From contig NZ_JALBUT010000007.1 of NCBI RefSeq assembly GCF_033971905.1, forward strand, positions 95,022 to 159,021: a stretch of 64,000 nt of DNA, written 5' to 3'. Below, piece after piece: positions 8,618-16,403 of the stretch. A model generated the notes under the pieces. That model ran no database searches. It had not been told where the DNA came from and saw nothing but the letters and a program-made list of their open reading frames with translations. Source of the stretch: Intestinicryptomonas porci (GTDB taxonomy: Bacteria; Verrucomicrobiota; Verrucomicrobiia; Opitutales; Intestinicryptomonadaceae). The first letter of the stretch is position 1. Each line of letters opens with the position of its first letter. A program made the position numbers and the translations under genes.

Positions 8618-9253
8618 TTATTCCTTTGCAGCAGGAGCCGCAGCCTCGCCTTCGGCAGGTTCAGCTTCAGCCGCCGCAGGTTCTTCCTGCACCTCTACAG
8701 AAGAGCAGGAAACGACGGGAGCGTCGGCATGCGCGCCGTGAATTTCAACGCCTTCGGGAAGCTTCAAGCCGGAAACAGTGATGCTTTCGCCAACATGCAT
8801 ATTCGACACGTCAACAACAATAAATTCGGGAAGGTCGCGCGGACGGCAACGAACAGGAACTTCGTGCAAATTGATTTCCAAAACGCCGTTTTCGTTCTTA
8901 ACGCCTTCGGCTTCGCCTTCAAAGTGCAAGGGGATAACAGCGTCCATGGGCTTGCCGCGGACAACTTCCTTGAAGTCGATGTGTTCGACATTATCTTTCA
9001 AGGGATCGCGCAATACTTCCTTCAAAATCGCATAACGGGATTCAGTGCCGTCTTCAAAATGGATTTCAAGCAATGCGGCCTTGCCCAAGACAGACTTGGC
9101 TACAACCGAGAACTCCTTTGCGTCAACAAGAAGATTTTTGCAGCCGCTTTCTCCGTAAATGACTGCGGGAATTTTGCCTTCTTTGCGATAACGGGCTGCG
9201 CTTTTGCCGCCTACCGTTTCTCTGTTTGCAACGTTAAGATTGATTTGTTTCAT
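8618..9253 (-). CDS. rplY: 50S ribosomal protein L25 (Ctc/TL5 form)
   Basis: The 211-aa protein is the long L25/Ctc type. The N-terminal 5S-rRNA-binding domain (NRETVGGKSAARYRKEGKIPAVIYGESG, split around residues 10-38) is followed by the beta-rich TL5 domain (about 95-185: VPVRCRPRDLPEFIVVDVSNMHVGESITV). The last 25 residues are an Ala/Glu/Pro-rich tail, typical of this family and probably disordered. It binds 5S rRNA in the central protuberance. pth follows. The intergenic DNA upstream (9254-9507) contains no supported gene. Confidence 0.95.
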   Translation of the reverse strand: MKQINLNVANRETVGGKSAARYRKEGKIPAVIYGESGCKNLLVDAKEFSVVAKSVLGKAALLEIHFEDGTESRYAILKEVLRDPLKDNVEHIDFKEVVRGKPMDAVIPLHFEGEAEGVKNENGVLEINLHEVPVRCRPRDLPEFIVVDVSNMHVGESITVSGLKLPEGVEIHGAHADAPVVSCSSVEVQEEPAAAEAEPAEGEAAAPAAKE

Positions 9254-9507
9254 TGTATATTCTCTATTTTAGTATAATAAAAAGCCCCGCCGAAAATGAA
9301 GCTTCGACAAGTTAAATTTTTGAAAAGTGTTAAACCTTACCAACTGTATGCAAAAATGCAACCAAAACTTTTAATTTTTTTAAATTTTTTTATTCGACAA
9401 GGCAAAAAACAGGCGCATTATGGCGTTTTTTCAATTTTACGGAGCTTCAATGCAAAATCGGAGTTTTTGAATTTTGGCAAAATTCCGGCTTTTAAACACA
9501 ACTATTT

Positions 9508-10146
9508 ATGAATTACAAACATATAATTTGGGACTGGAACGGCACGATAGTGGACGACTCGTGGCTCAGTGTCGAGGTTTTAAACGGCATACTTAAAAGC
9601 TTCAACCTGCCCGAAGTCGGGAAAGAAGACTACCGCGAAAACTTTTCATTCCCCGTCATAAATTACTATCGCAAGCTCGGGTTGAACGTCTCAAAAGAAA
9701 AATTTGACGAAATCGGCAAAATCTTCATTAAAAATTTCAACGCCAAGCGTTTCGACTGCAAGCTAAATGACGGCGCATTAAATGTCATTCAAAAAATCAG
9801 CGCACATAAAATTCCGCAAAGCATTCTTTCCGCCTACGAGATAAATTTTTTAAACGAGGCGGTCGAATTTTTCGGAATTAAAAAGTATATGTCGAAAATT
9901 TCGGGGCTGTCTGACATCAACGCAAACACAAAGCTTGAACTTGGCAAAAAACACATAGAAAGCTTAAATCTTCCCCCAGAAGAAATCCTTGTGATTGGAG
10001 ATACCGACCACGATTTTGAAGTCGCGCATAAAACAGGCGCAAACTGCGTACTTATGGCGACGGGGCACCAGTCAAGGCAAAGGCTTGCCAAAACCGGCGC
10101 GAAAGTCTGCATCGATTTCGCGGAACTCGACGGTTTTTTATTTTAA
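9508..10146 (+). CDS. HAD-family hydrolase, phosphoglycolate-phosphatase-like
   Basis: The 212-aa protein shows the HAD motifs. Motif I is DWNGTIVDD (residues 9-17), with two aspartates and the unusual Trp-Asn form of the usual DxDGT. Motif II is the Ser in SILSAYE (about residue 111). The motif III Lys lies around LELGKKH, and motif IV is GDTDHDFEVA (about 164-173). The alpha-helical cap between motifs I and II places it in subclass I, near phosphoglycolate and pyrophosphate phosphatases; the substrate cannot be read from the sequence. Its end overlaps the end of the convergent DUF1805 gene by 9 bases. Confidence 0.85.
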   Translation: MNYKHIIWDWNGTIVDDSWLSVEVLNGILKSFNLPEVGKEDYRENFSFPVINYYRKLGLNVSKEKFDEIGKIFIKNFNAKRFDCKLNDGALNVIQKISAHKIPQSILSAYEINFLNEAVEFFGIKKYMSKISGLSDINANTKLELGKKHIESLNLPPEEILVIGDTDHDFEVAHKTGANCVLMATGHQSRQRLAKTGAKVCIDFAELDGFLF

Positions 10147-10431
10147 AAGCCTTAGAGCCTCCAAGCCCGACATTCCCTCTTTCACTCCGCAAGCCGCCGC
10201 CTTTGAAGTCAGTGCGCAAACTTTTGCATTAAGCATATCGTCAAAATTTTTGACTCCCGTCACAATCGCCCCAGCGTGCCCGAGCTTCTCAGCGGTTTCG
10301 ATTTTAATGTAGCCGCAGGCAAGAAAGCCTTTGGCATTTTTTATAATCATCAAGGCAGCCCCGTACATGTCAATCTTTGCGGCTTCCAAATCCATATTTT
10401 CAATTTTAAGCTTTTCCATGGCATTAAACAT
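10138..10431 (-). CDS. DUF1805/YunC-family protein
   Basis: This is a 97-aa single-domain protein. Residues 25-60 (ALMIIKNAKGFLACGYIKIETAEKLGHAGAIVTGVKNFDDML, in pieces) and the end (ALTSKAAACGVKEGMSGLEALRLL) fit the DUF1805 pattern: an xxGYIxCGYxxxxxAEK strand-helix unit, a VxxVKxFDDML segment, and a closing GVKxGMxGxEAL. Its biochemical role is unknown. It overlaps the upstream SDR gene by 8 bases and is likely co-translated with it. The 3' end overlaps the convergent HAD gene. Confidence 0.75.
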   Translation of the reverse strand: MFNAMEKLKIENMDLEAAKIDMYGAALMIIKNAKGFLACGYIKIETAEKLGHAGAIVTGVKNFDDMLNAKVCALTSKAAACGVKEGMSGLEALRLLK

Positions 10432-11158
10432 AAATCATTTTTTTCGTCATTCCCCCGTCGCAATAAAAATTTTGCCCCGTTATAAATCCCGATTTTGAAT
10501 TGTCGGCAAGAAAGAACGCAAGCTCAGCGATGTCAGACGGCACGCCCGCCCTGCCTGCGGGATGCTGCAAATGGTCTTCTTGGGTAAGCGGAGAATTTGA
10601 GCCGTTGTCAATCCATCCGGGAGAGATGCAGTTTACTCTTGCGGGCGCAAGCGACATTGCAAGAGCGTGCGTAAGAGATACGATCGCTCCCTTGGACGCG
10701 CTGTAAGCTTCGGTATTCGCCTCGCTCATCAATGCCCTTGTGGAAGCTATGTTCACCATCGGCGCGCCGTTTTTTTTCAAAATATCGCCGAACACTTTTG
10801 CAGACAGGAACACAGAAGCCACATTGGTTGCCATAACCCTGTTCCATTCTTCCAAAGAAAGGTCTTGAACGGGTTTATTTATGCCTATTCCCGCATTGTT
10901 TATTACTGCCCCGATTTTTTCTGAACCGCCGCCTAAAATTTGCTTTAAATTTTGCCACGAAGCAAGCGTTCCACAGTCGCCTTCAAAAATTTCAAAGTTC
11001 TTAAAGCCGTCTTCATTAAAATCATAAGCCGTTTTTTCAAGGGATTTTTTTGAAATGTCAAAGCATACCGCGCGCCAATTCTCTCCCAAAAATTTTCTTG
11101 CAATACCCTTCCCTATGCCCGATGCGGCACCCGTAATTATTACAATCTTTTCTTCCAT
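10424..11158 (-). CDS. short-chain dehydrogenase/reductase (SDR)
   Basis: The 244-aa classical SDR has a Rossmann NAD(P)-binding motif TGAASGIGKG near the N terminus, NNAG at the end of strand 4 (VINNAGIG), and the catalytic Ser and YSASKG Tyr-Lys pair. The PG-xxDN segment (SPGWIDNGSN) and the C-terminal ITGQNFYCDGGM are also present. Such enzymes oxidise or reduce alcohol/ketone substrates; the substrate is unknown. I chose the ATG at 11158 because it starts a few residues before strand 1; an in-frame ATG at 11182 would add eight residues. The downstream DUF1805 gene overlaps its end. Confidence 0.88.
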   Translation of the reverse strand: MEEKIVIITGAASGIGKGIARKFLGENWRAVCFDISKKSLEKTAYDFNEDGFKNFEIFEGDCGTLASWQNLKQILGGGSEKIGAVINNAGIGINKPVQDLSLEEWNRVMATNVASVFLSAKVFGDILKKNGAPMVNIASTRALMSEANTEAYSASKGAIVSLTHALAMSLAPARVNCISPGWIDNGSNSPLTQEDHLQHPAGRAGVPSDIAELAFFLADNSKSGFITGQNFYCDGGMTKKMIYV

Positions 11159-11255
11159 AGTGCAGATTTTTTCCGAAACCATGAATTTGTCAATATGCGA
11201 TTGGAAAAATATTTCCCTTGCGAAAAAATTTCTTTTACAGTAAAAGAATTTACCA

Positions 11256-11744
11256 ATGAATAAAATATTTCATATTGCGACAGCTTTTGTCTTTGCGTTT
11301 TTTGCATGCGCATGCGCGCCCAAAACCAATCCCGTTGAAACCCTGCCCGAAACGACTTGGCAGCCTGTATATGTAAAGGGAGCATCGAATTTAAAAATTT
11401 CAAAAGACAAGATTTACATACATTTTGAAAAAAATTTGGAGCTTGAAATAATGGGCGGAGCCTACCCCGTTAAATCCGACACCGAGCTTTCCCGCAAAAA
11501 ATTAAAAAGAAGCGAATGCCATTTCAAGGCAACCTTAAAGCCCATTGCAGTTTCGCCACAAACAAAAAACACGGAAAGCGAATTTTTGGAATTTCAAAAC
11601 CTCTTCATAAAAGACTTGCTGTCGGCAGACACCATAAGGGTCAACGCAAACAAGCTCGAATTTTTGAAAGGCAAAAAACTTCAAGTTGAATTAAAGCGAA
11701 TTCCGAACAATCTTGGCAAAAACAAAAAATCGGCTTCAAATTAG
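11256..11744 (+). CDS. small lipoprotein, META/HslJ-like (weak)
   Basis: The 162-aa protein has a signal peptide with a Cys cluster near residues 19-21 (FACACAPK), consistent with a lipobox. The mature part begins with TTWQPVYVKG and an IYIHFEKNLELEIMGG strand pair. This resembles the opening of META/HslJ domains (W-x-L-xxG, then a strand ending in GG), but the diagnostic GCN motif is not obvious. The function is not known. The stop codon lies inside the loop of the terminator hairpin. It is divergent from the SDR gene. Confidence 0.7.
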   Translation: MNKIFHIATAFVFAFFACACAPKTNPVETLPETTWQPVYVKGASNLKISKDKIYIHFEKNLELEIMGGAYPVKSDTELSRKKLKRSECHFKATLKPIAVSPQTKNTESEFLEFQNLFIKDLLSADTIRVNANKLEFLKGKKLQVELKRIPNNLGKNKKSASN

Positions 11745-11760
11745 AAAGCCGATTTTTTTA
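11724..11760. terminator. bidirectional intrinsic terminator overlapping the lipoprotein stop
   Basis: The stem AATCGGCTT (11728-11736) pairs with AAGCCGATT (11746-11754) and runs into seven T. A-rich sequence on the left serves the opposite strand. The TAG stop at 11742-11744 is in the loop. Confidence 0.85.
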
Positions 11761-11763
11761 AGC

Positions 11764-12906
11764 CTATTTTCTCGTGCGCGACGGCTGTATTTGCCGCGGG
11801 GCAAAAGAAGCCGATCCTGTCGGAGAGCTTACCTTTATTGAAGGCTGCGCCGACGGCTTTATATGCGCGGGAGGCGAACTTTTTACGGCATTCGGACGCT
11901 TGACATTTTGAGCAGGCACACCGCCCGTCTTCACCGCGGGAATTTTTGGATACGGTCTTTGCGCCGCGTCAGGCTTTGCGTTTTTTTTACCAAAATTCAA
12001 GTTTGTCAATGCCCCGCTTTGCGGCGCACGGTTTTTCACGCCCTTTGCACCGCTTCCGAATTTCGGCTTGCCCGAAACGGGCTTGTAGAAAACCTGCGGA
12101 TGTACGGGTTTCGGACGGAAATTGGGATTGTGCGGCGGGCGTATAGGCAGCGGACGCGGAGGCAGAGGGCGCGGTCTGAAATGGTGCGGACGCTTGTGGT
12201 GCGAAAATATAATTACAGGGCGCGCAAAGGCATTCCAATAAATTATGTCCGAATACCACAAAGACGGAAACGTCGTAGTAAAAGAAACGCTTGTGGAAGT
12301 GGTTGTTGTAGTTGTTTTGGAAGACTCGGAAGATGTTTTGGAAGCCGCAGACACGGCTTTTTCAAAGCTCAAATTTTTCGGGGGAAAAGACGTAGGCAAA
12401 AACATTTGCGGATTTTTCTTAAATGTCGCGAAAAATTTTTCAATTGAAACAGTGTAAGGCTTGCCCGAAACGATGGCAACCAGCGTGTCGTCTTTGTTTA
12501 TCGAATTGTAAAGCCCGTTAAATTCGGAAGTGTCCCCAATGGCGTAAATTCCCATCAAAGCATAAACGCGGGCCTCATTTGACGGGGCGTTGTAAAAAAT
12601 TTCCCTTAAAGTGTTCAGAGCCTCGCTTTTGTCTGTTTTGTAAATCAACGAAGAGAGGGCAAACGACTGCTCGGAAACGGTTGTGGCAGAATCCATATCC
12701 ATGGCGACAACCGCGGAAGCTCTCGACAACGCCCAAGCCGCCTCGCCCGCACTCATCGGAGATTCGCTAACTTCGTAAGTTCCGATTGCAATTCCGTCGG
12801 GCTGAGATTCAGTAACGGTCGTGGTTGTGTTTTGAACAACAACAGCGGCGGTTGCGGTTGACAAAACCAAAACCCCGCACAAGAGCAATGTTATTTTCTT
12901 TTTCAT
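11764..12906 (-). CDS. secreted protein with Ser/Thr linker and Pro/His/Arg-rich C-terminal half, unknown function
   Basis: The 380-aa protein has a Sec signal peptide (residues 1 to about 21). A helical region (about 50-135) contains ALSSLIYKTDKSEALNTL and ARVYALMGIYAIGD, which look like two HEAT-type helices. A Ser/Thr tract rich in T follows (about 185-215), then a strongly basic segment with many HHKRP, RPRPLPPRP and RPPH pieces (about 235-275). The tail is low complexity, rich in Pro, Lys, Ser and Gln. I do not recognise a family. The composition suggests an extended, cationic exported protein that could bind polyanions or the cell envelope. It stands alone, flanked by terminators on both sides. 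Confidence 0.8.
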   Translation of the reverse strand: MKKKITLLLCGVLVLSTATAAVVVQNTTTTVTESQPDGIAIGTYEVSESPMSAGEAAWALSRASAVVAMDMDSATTVSEQSFALSSLIYKTDKSEALNTLREIFYNAPSNEARVYALMGIYAIGDTSEFNGLYNSINKDDTLVAIVSGKPYTVSIEKFFATFKKNPQMFLPTSFPPKNLSFEKAVSAASKTSSESSKTTTTTTSTSVSFTTTFPSLWYSDIIYWNAFARPVIIFSHHKRPHHFRPRPLPPRPLPIRPPHNPNFRPKPVHPQVFYKPVSGKPKFGSGAKGVKNRAPQSGALTNLNFGKKNAKPDAAQRPYPKIPAVKTGGVPAQNVKRPNAVKSSPPAHIKPSAQPSIKVSSPTGSASFAPRQIQPSRTRK

Positions 12907-12981
12907 ACTTCCTCCTTTTTAAACCATATAAACAGAAAAAACAATCTAATATTTCAAACGCTCCAAAGGCATAAAAGTTTC

Positions 12982-13013
12982 AAAAAAAAAAGAGGCGGGC
13001 AAAAACCCGCCTC
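12982..13013 (-). terminator. intrinsic terminator after the H1-like/CBM-like gene
   Basis: The perfect stem GAGGCGGG (12992-12999) pairs with CCCGCCTC (13006-13013). On the minus strand it is followed by about ten T. It lies 12 bases after the stop of the gene ending at 13026. Confidence 0.9.
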
Positions 13014-13025
13014 CAAAATAAAATA

Positions 13026-13439
13026 TCAGCAACCGCAGAATGTCGGATAGCAAGTCAGGGTTTCTCCCGCGCAAACCGCGAGATTTTCGCCGTCTGCCCA
13101 AAACTCGTCGTTAATCAAAATTTTGAATTCGACCGATCCCTTGGCGACTTTGTTTTCCCAAATCCATTCGTCGGAATCGACGCACTGCAACAAAACGCCC
13201 TTTTGCCAATTAAGCCCCGCGCCTTCTCCGCGAATATAAAGGCTGTTGCCCCAGCCCGCATCTTTTTTCACGATGATGCGGGTAAGACCGCCGCAAGCTT
13301 TTGCCGCAACTTTTGCCGCCGCCGCAACTTTCTTTACTTTTGCGCTTTCAGCCTTTTTTTCAGCGGCTTTTTTGGCGACTGTTTTCTTTGCAGGCGCGGT
13401 TGTTTTCGTTTCTTTTTTATTTGCCTTTTTCTCAGCCAT
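13026..13439 (-). CDS. Lys/Ala-rich histone-H1-like tail fused to a CBM20/48-like domain
   Basis: The 137-aa protein has two parts. Residues 1-48 are almost only Lys, Ala, Glu, Thr and Val (KKTVAKKAAEKKAE and similar), like the tails of bacterial histone-H1-like proteins. Residues about 50-137 form a compact beta-rich domain: RIIVKKDAGWGNSLYIRG, LNWQKGVLLQ, WIWENKVAKGSVEFKILIND and FWADGENLAV. The order (a G-x-LYIRG strand, a solvent Trp, a W-E...VEFKI strand, a W-x-GEN strand) resembles starch-binding or isoamylase-type early-set domains (CBM20/CBM48). No signal peptide is present, so a cytoplasmic role is expected, perhaps glycogen or nucleoid binding. It ends CGC. Single gene with its own terminator. 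The domain call is by eye. Confidence 0.75.
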   Translation of the reverse strand: MAEKKANKKETKTTAPAKKTVAKKAAEKKAESAKVKKVAAAAKVAAKACGGLTRIIVKKDAGWGNSLYIRGEGAGLNWQKGVLLQCVDSDEWIWENKVAKGSVEFKILINDEFWADGENLAVCAGETLTCYPTFCGC

Positions 13440-13538
13440 TTCGACTCCTTTTATTGGGATAAATATTTTATTTTCAAAAATAAAGATGCAGTTTTTAAAA
13501 AATATGTCAAAGTTTTTTTATATATAAACTAAAACGTT

Positions 13539-14018
13539 TTATCTTCTCACATATCTTATAACATCGAACTTTTCCGATTTCAATAAAGTCTCTTTTTCAA
13601 CAAAATTTGCAGAAATGTCGGGGAAAAAAACATCGCCTTGCGGCTTCATCTTGACCCTGCTCAAAATAACCTCAGAACAATGAGGAATCGCCGAGGCGTA
13701 AAGTGCCGCGCCTCCGCAAATCCAAACAGGACGCTCTTCATTTTCATACGCAGATGCAAATTCCTCCAGAGAATTGAAAAATTTTGCGTTTTCAGAACGC
13801 GGGCATGAAGATGAAACCACAACATTTTCGCGGTTCGGCAGAGGCTTAAAGCCAAAACTTTCCCAAGTTCTCCTGCCAAACACGACAATCCCGCCCATGG
13901 TCGTCTTTTTGAAATGTTTGAAGTCTTCGGAAATATGCCACGGGATTTCCAAGCCGCAACCGATTACCCCGTTTTCGGCGACTGCCGCAATTGCTTTCCA
14001 ATTTTTAAAAACTTCCAT
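13539..14018 (-). CDS. folA: dihydrofolate reductase
   Basis: The 159-aa enzyme reduces dihydrofolate to tetrahydrofolate with NADPH. Visible landmarks are the N-terminal strand and Met20-type loop (AIAAVAENGVIGCGLEIPWHISEDFKHFK, in pieces), which holds the active-site acidic residue in ISEDFKHFK, then GRRTWESFG, NVVVSS, and the nucleotide-binding ICGGAALYASAI. The ATG at 14018 gives a normal N terminus; a TTG four codons upstream would overlap thyA. thyA ends two bases before this start, so the pair is probably one operon, linking the folate-consuming and folate-regenerating steps of dTMP synthesis. Confidence 0.95.
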   Translation of the reverse strand: MEVFKNWKAIAAVAENGVIGCGLEIPWHISEDFKHFKKTTMGGIVVFGRRTWESFGFKPLPNRENVVVSSSCPRSENAKFFNSLEEFASAYENEERPVWICGGAALYASAIPHCSEVILSRVKMKPQGDVFFPDISANFVEKETLLKSEKFDVIRYVRR

Positions 14019-14019
14019 G

Positions 14020-14817
14020 TTAAACGGCAATCGGTGCTTTTATCGTCGGATGCGGGTCGTAGCCTTCCAAAACAAAATCTTCAAAGACAAAATCTTCGAT
14101 GTTTTTGCGTTCCGGATTTAGCTTCATCAAAGGCAGACTCCTCGGCTCCCTTGAAAGCTGCAGCTTTACCTGCTCCAAATGGTTCTTGTATATGTGCAAA
14201 TCCCCGAATGTATGCACAAATTCTTTCGGCTTCAAACCGCACACCTGCGCAACCATCATTGTGAGCATCGCGTAGGAAGCGATGTTGAAGGGAACGCCCA
14301 AAAACAAGTCTGCGCTGCGCTGATAAAGCTGGCAGGAAAGCCCTCCGTCGGGCGAAACATAAAACTGGAAAAGAGCATGGCAAGGCGGGAGAGCCATTTT
14401 TTTGATTTCGCCGGGATTCCACGCGGAAACGATATGCCGCCTGCCGAACGGGTCTTTCTTTATGCCGTCTATCAAGTTTTTTATCTGGTTTATGCTCCCG
14501 CCGTCGGGAGTGCGCCAATCCGTCCACTGCGCGCCGTAAATTCTGCCCAAATCGCCATTTTTGTCAGCCCACTCGTCCCAGATTGTAACGCGGTTGTCGT
14601 TTAGGTATTTTATGTTGGTGTCGCCTTTCAAAAACCACAAAAGCTCGTAGATTATGGAGCGAAGATGAAGCTTTTTCGTCGTCAAAAGAGGAAATGACTC
14701 GCGCAAGTCAAAACGCGCCTGCGCACCGAAAACACCGATTGTGCCGACGCCCGTACGGTCTTTGCGCTCGTCGCCGTTTTCCAAAACCAATTTTAGCAAA
14801 TCAAGATACTGTTTCAT
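14020..14817 (-). CDS. thyA: thymidylate synthase
   Basis: The 265-aa ThyA methylates dUMP to dTMP using methylene-tetrahydrofolate. The protein contains DRTGVGTIGVFG near the N terminus, LHLRSIIYELLWFLKG, and the active-site Cys in ALPPCHALFQFYV (about residue 147). The dUMP-binding LSCQLYQRSADLFLGVPFNIASYA and the closing GYDPHPTIKAPIAV are also present. All parts of the family are there and the length matches E. coli ThyA. folA follows almost without a gap. The dcd or thyX alternatives are not needed here. Confidence 0.98.
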   Translation of the reverse strand: MKQYLDLLKLVLENGDERKDRTGVGTIGVFGAQARFDLRESFPLLTTKKLHLRSIIYELLWFLKGDTNIKYLNDNRVTIWDEWADKNGDLGRIYGAQWTDWRTPDGGSINQIKNLIDGIKKDPFGRRHIVSAWNPGEIKKMALPPCHALFQFYVSPDGGLSCQLYQRSADLFLGVPFNIASYAMLTMMVAQVCGLKPKEFVHTFGDLHIYKNHLEQVKLQLSREPRSLPLMKLNPERKNIEDFVFEDFVLEGYDPHPTIKAPIAV

Positions 14818-14832
14818 AAAAATCCCGCGAAT

Positions 14833-16284
14833 TTAACGGTTGCGCTTTTTCTTGTGCTTCGGGACGGCGACCATCAAGTCGGGCTCGTTTCGATAGTTGA
14901 AGCCTTCAAGCTTTCGTCGCTCAATCGGTCTTCCTATAAACCGCTCGATGCGCTCCAAGAAGAAAGTTTCTTCGGCGGAAAAGAGCGTGATTGCCTTGCC
15001 CTCTTTCTTTGCCCTGCCCGTCCTTCCGATTCTATGCACATAGTCTTCGGCGTGCTCGGGCACATTGTAGTTTATGACATATCCGACGTTTGAAATGTCC
15101 AATCCCCTCGAAGCGATGTCGGTTGCAACCAATATGCCGACCTTGCCGTCCTTAAAAGAATTCAGAGCCTTGTCGCGCTCGCGCTGGGTTTTGTCGGAAT
15201 GCAAAACAGCAAGCTTGAAGCCGTGCGCCGAAAGCCATTCCCCTATTCTGTCCGCATCCATCCGCGTGCGGGTAAACACGATTACAACTTCGTCTTTTAT
15301 GCTATTTATGACAGACAAAATCATATCGTACTTCTGGATTGAATCGACAGGATAAATGAAATGTTCTACCGTTTCGGCGGGCGAATGGATAATGCCGATT
15401 TCAATCCTCTCAGGGTCTTTCAACGCCCAGTTTGAAAGCCTCAAAACTTCAGGCGGCATCGTGGCTGAAAAGAAAAGCGTCTGCCTGTTTTTGGGGCAGG
15501 AGCGTATTATCCGCGTCACGTCGTCGATAAAGCCCATGTCAAACATTCTGTCAACTTCGTCCAAAACCAAATATTGAATTGCGGACAAATCTACGACTTT
15601 CTGCTGCATCAAATCCAAAAGCCTGCCAGGAGTCGCCACAAGAATGTCAGTCCCCCTCTTTATTTGATTTATTTGGTTTTGCATAGAAACCCCGCCTTGA
15701 ACCAGCACGACTTTCACGTCCGAATACGCGGAAAAAGCCTCGACCGCGTCGGCAATCTGGGCGGCAAGCTCCCTCGTGGGGCTTAAAATCAAAGCCCCTA
15801 TCTTGTCTGAAACGGAAATTTTTTCTATAATCGGCAGAGCGAAAGCCGCAGTTTTGCCGGTGCCCGTTTGCGCCGTTCCGATAATGTCCCGACCCGAAAG
15901 CGCGATTGGAATGGCGCGCGTCTGGATTTCTGTCGGCTCCGAAAACCCCATTTTTCGGATTGCGGCAAGAGTTCTGTCGCCAAGCCCCAAATCGGCGAAT
16001 TTTTTTACGTCGTCTCTTAGCGACTGCAAGTTTTCAATTTGCGGAACATCCTTTGGAATGCGGACAATTTTGCCAAAATCCGAAGTTTCCCTGATTTTGC
16101 GCGCGTCGCCCTGCCTGCGTCCGCCGCGCCTGTTTTCAAAATAATCTGAAGATTTTGTTTTTTTCGGCTGCTTCAAGCCGCGAGTTCCCGCGGAAGAACG
16201 GGCTTTGCGCCCGCCCTTTGGCTTATTTTTTTGGCGGAATTTCAAGAGCCCGCCCAATGTCAATATTTTGCCTATAAAATTCAT
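14833..16284 (-). CDS. DEAD-box-type RNA helicase (RhlE-like) with DEVD motif II
   Basis: The 483-aa protein has a Lys/Arg/Gly-rich N-terminal stretch (KNKPKGGRKARSS and after), a Q motif (FSEPTEIQTRAIP), Walker A AQTGTGKT, PTRELA, and motif II as VLDEVDRMFDMGF. The last Asp-Glu-x-Asp is therefore DEVD rather than DEAD. SAT (motif III), RGLD (V) and HRIGRTGR (VI) follow. The C terminus is basic (PKHKKKRNR). It is an ATP-dependent RNA helicase for ribosome assembly or mRNA turnover. I chose the ATG at 16284; the longer frame to 16395 would leave only eight bases to the divergent gene and adds a hydrophobic, AT-rich stretch. It precedes thyA with a 15-base gap. Confidence 0.92.
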   Translation of the reverse strand: MNFIGKILTLGGLLKFRQKNKPKGGRKARSSAGTRGLKQPKKTKSSDYFENRRGGRRQGDARKIRETSDFGKIVRIPKDVPQIENLQSLRDDVKKFADLGLGDRTLAAIRKMGFSEPTEIQTRAIPIALSGRDIIGTAQTGTGKTAAFALPIIEKISVSDKIGALILSPTRELAAQIADAVEAFSAYSDVKVVLVQGGVSMQNQINQIKRGTDILVATPGRLLDLMQQKVVDLSAIQYLVLDEVDRMFDMGFIDDVTRIIRSCPKNRQTLFFSATMPPEVLRLSNWALKDPERIEIGIIHSPAETVEHFIYPVDSIQKYDMILSVINSIKDEVVIVFTRTRMDADRIGEWLSAHGFKLAVLHSDKTQRERDKALNSFKDGKVGILVATDIASRGLDISNVGYVINYNVPEHAEDYVHRIGRTGRAKKEGKAITLFSAEETFFLERIERFIGRPIERRKLEGFNYRNEPDLMVAVPKHKKKRNR

Positions 16285-16403
16285 CTGAACTTCATCATTA
16301 AAATAAAACCGATTTACGCAAGCAAAATTAAAGGGGCGCAAAAATCCAAAATTAAAACAAATAAAATTGACAGAAGAAAAAAAACTGTTTTTCATAAACT
16401 TTA

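Noticed and set aside
9296..9511. 71-codon plus-strand frame before the HAD gene
   Set aside because: Runs into the start of the HAD gene in another frame, is Lys/Phe-rich from AT-rich DNA and has no motif.
12245..12457. Val/Glu-rich 70-codon plus-strand frame
   Set aside because: Antisense to the Ser/Thr linker of the secreted protein; repetitive because that region is low complexity.
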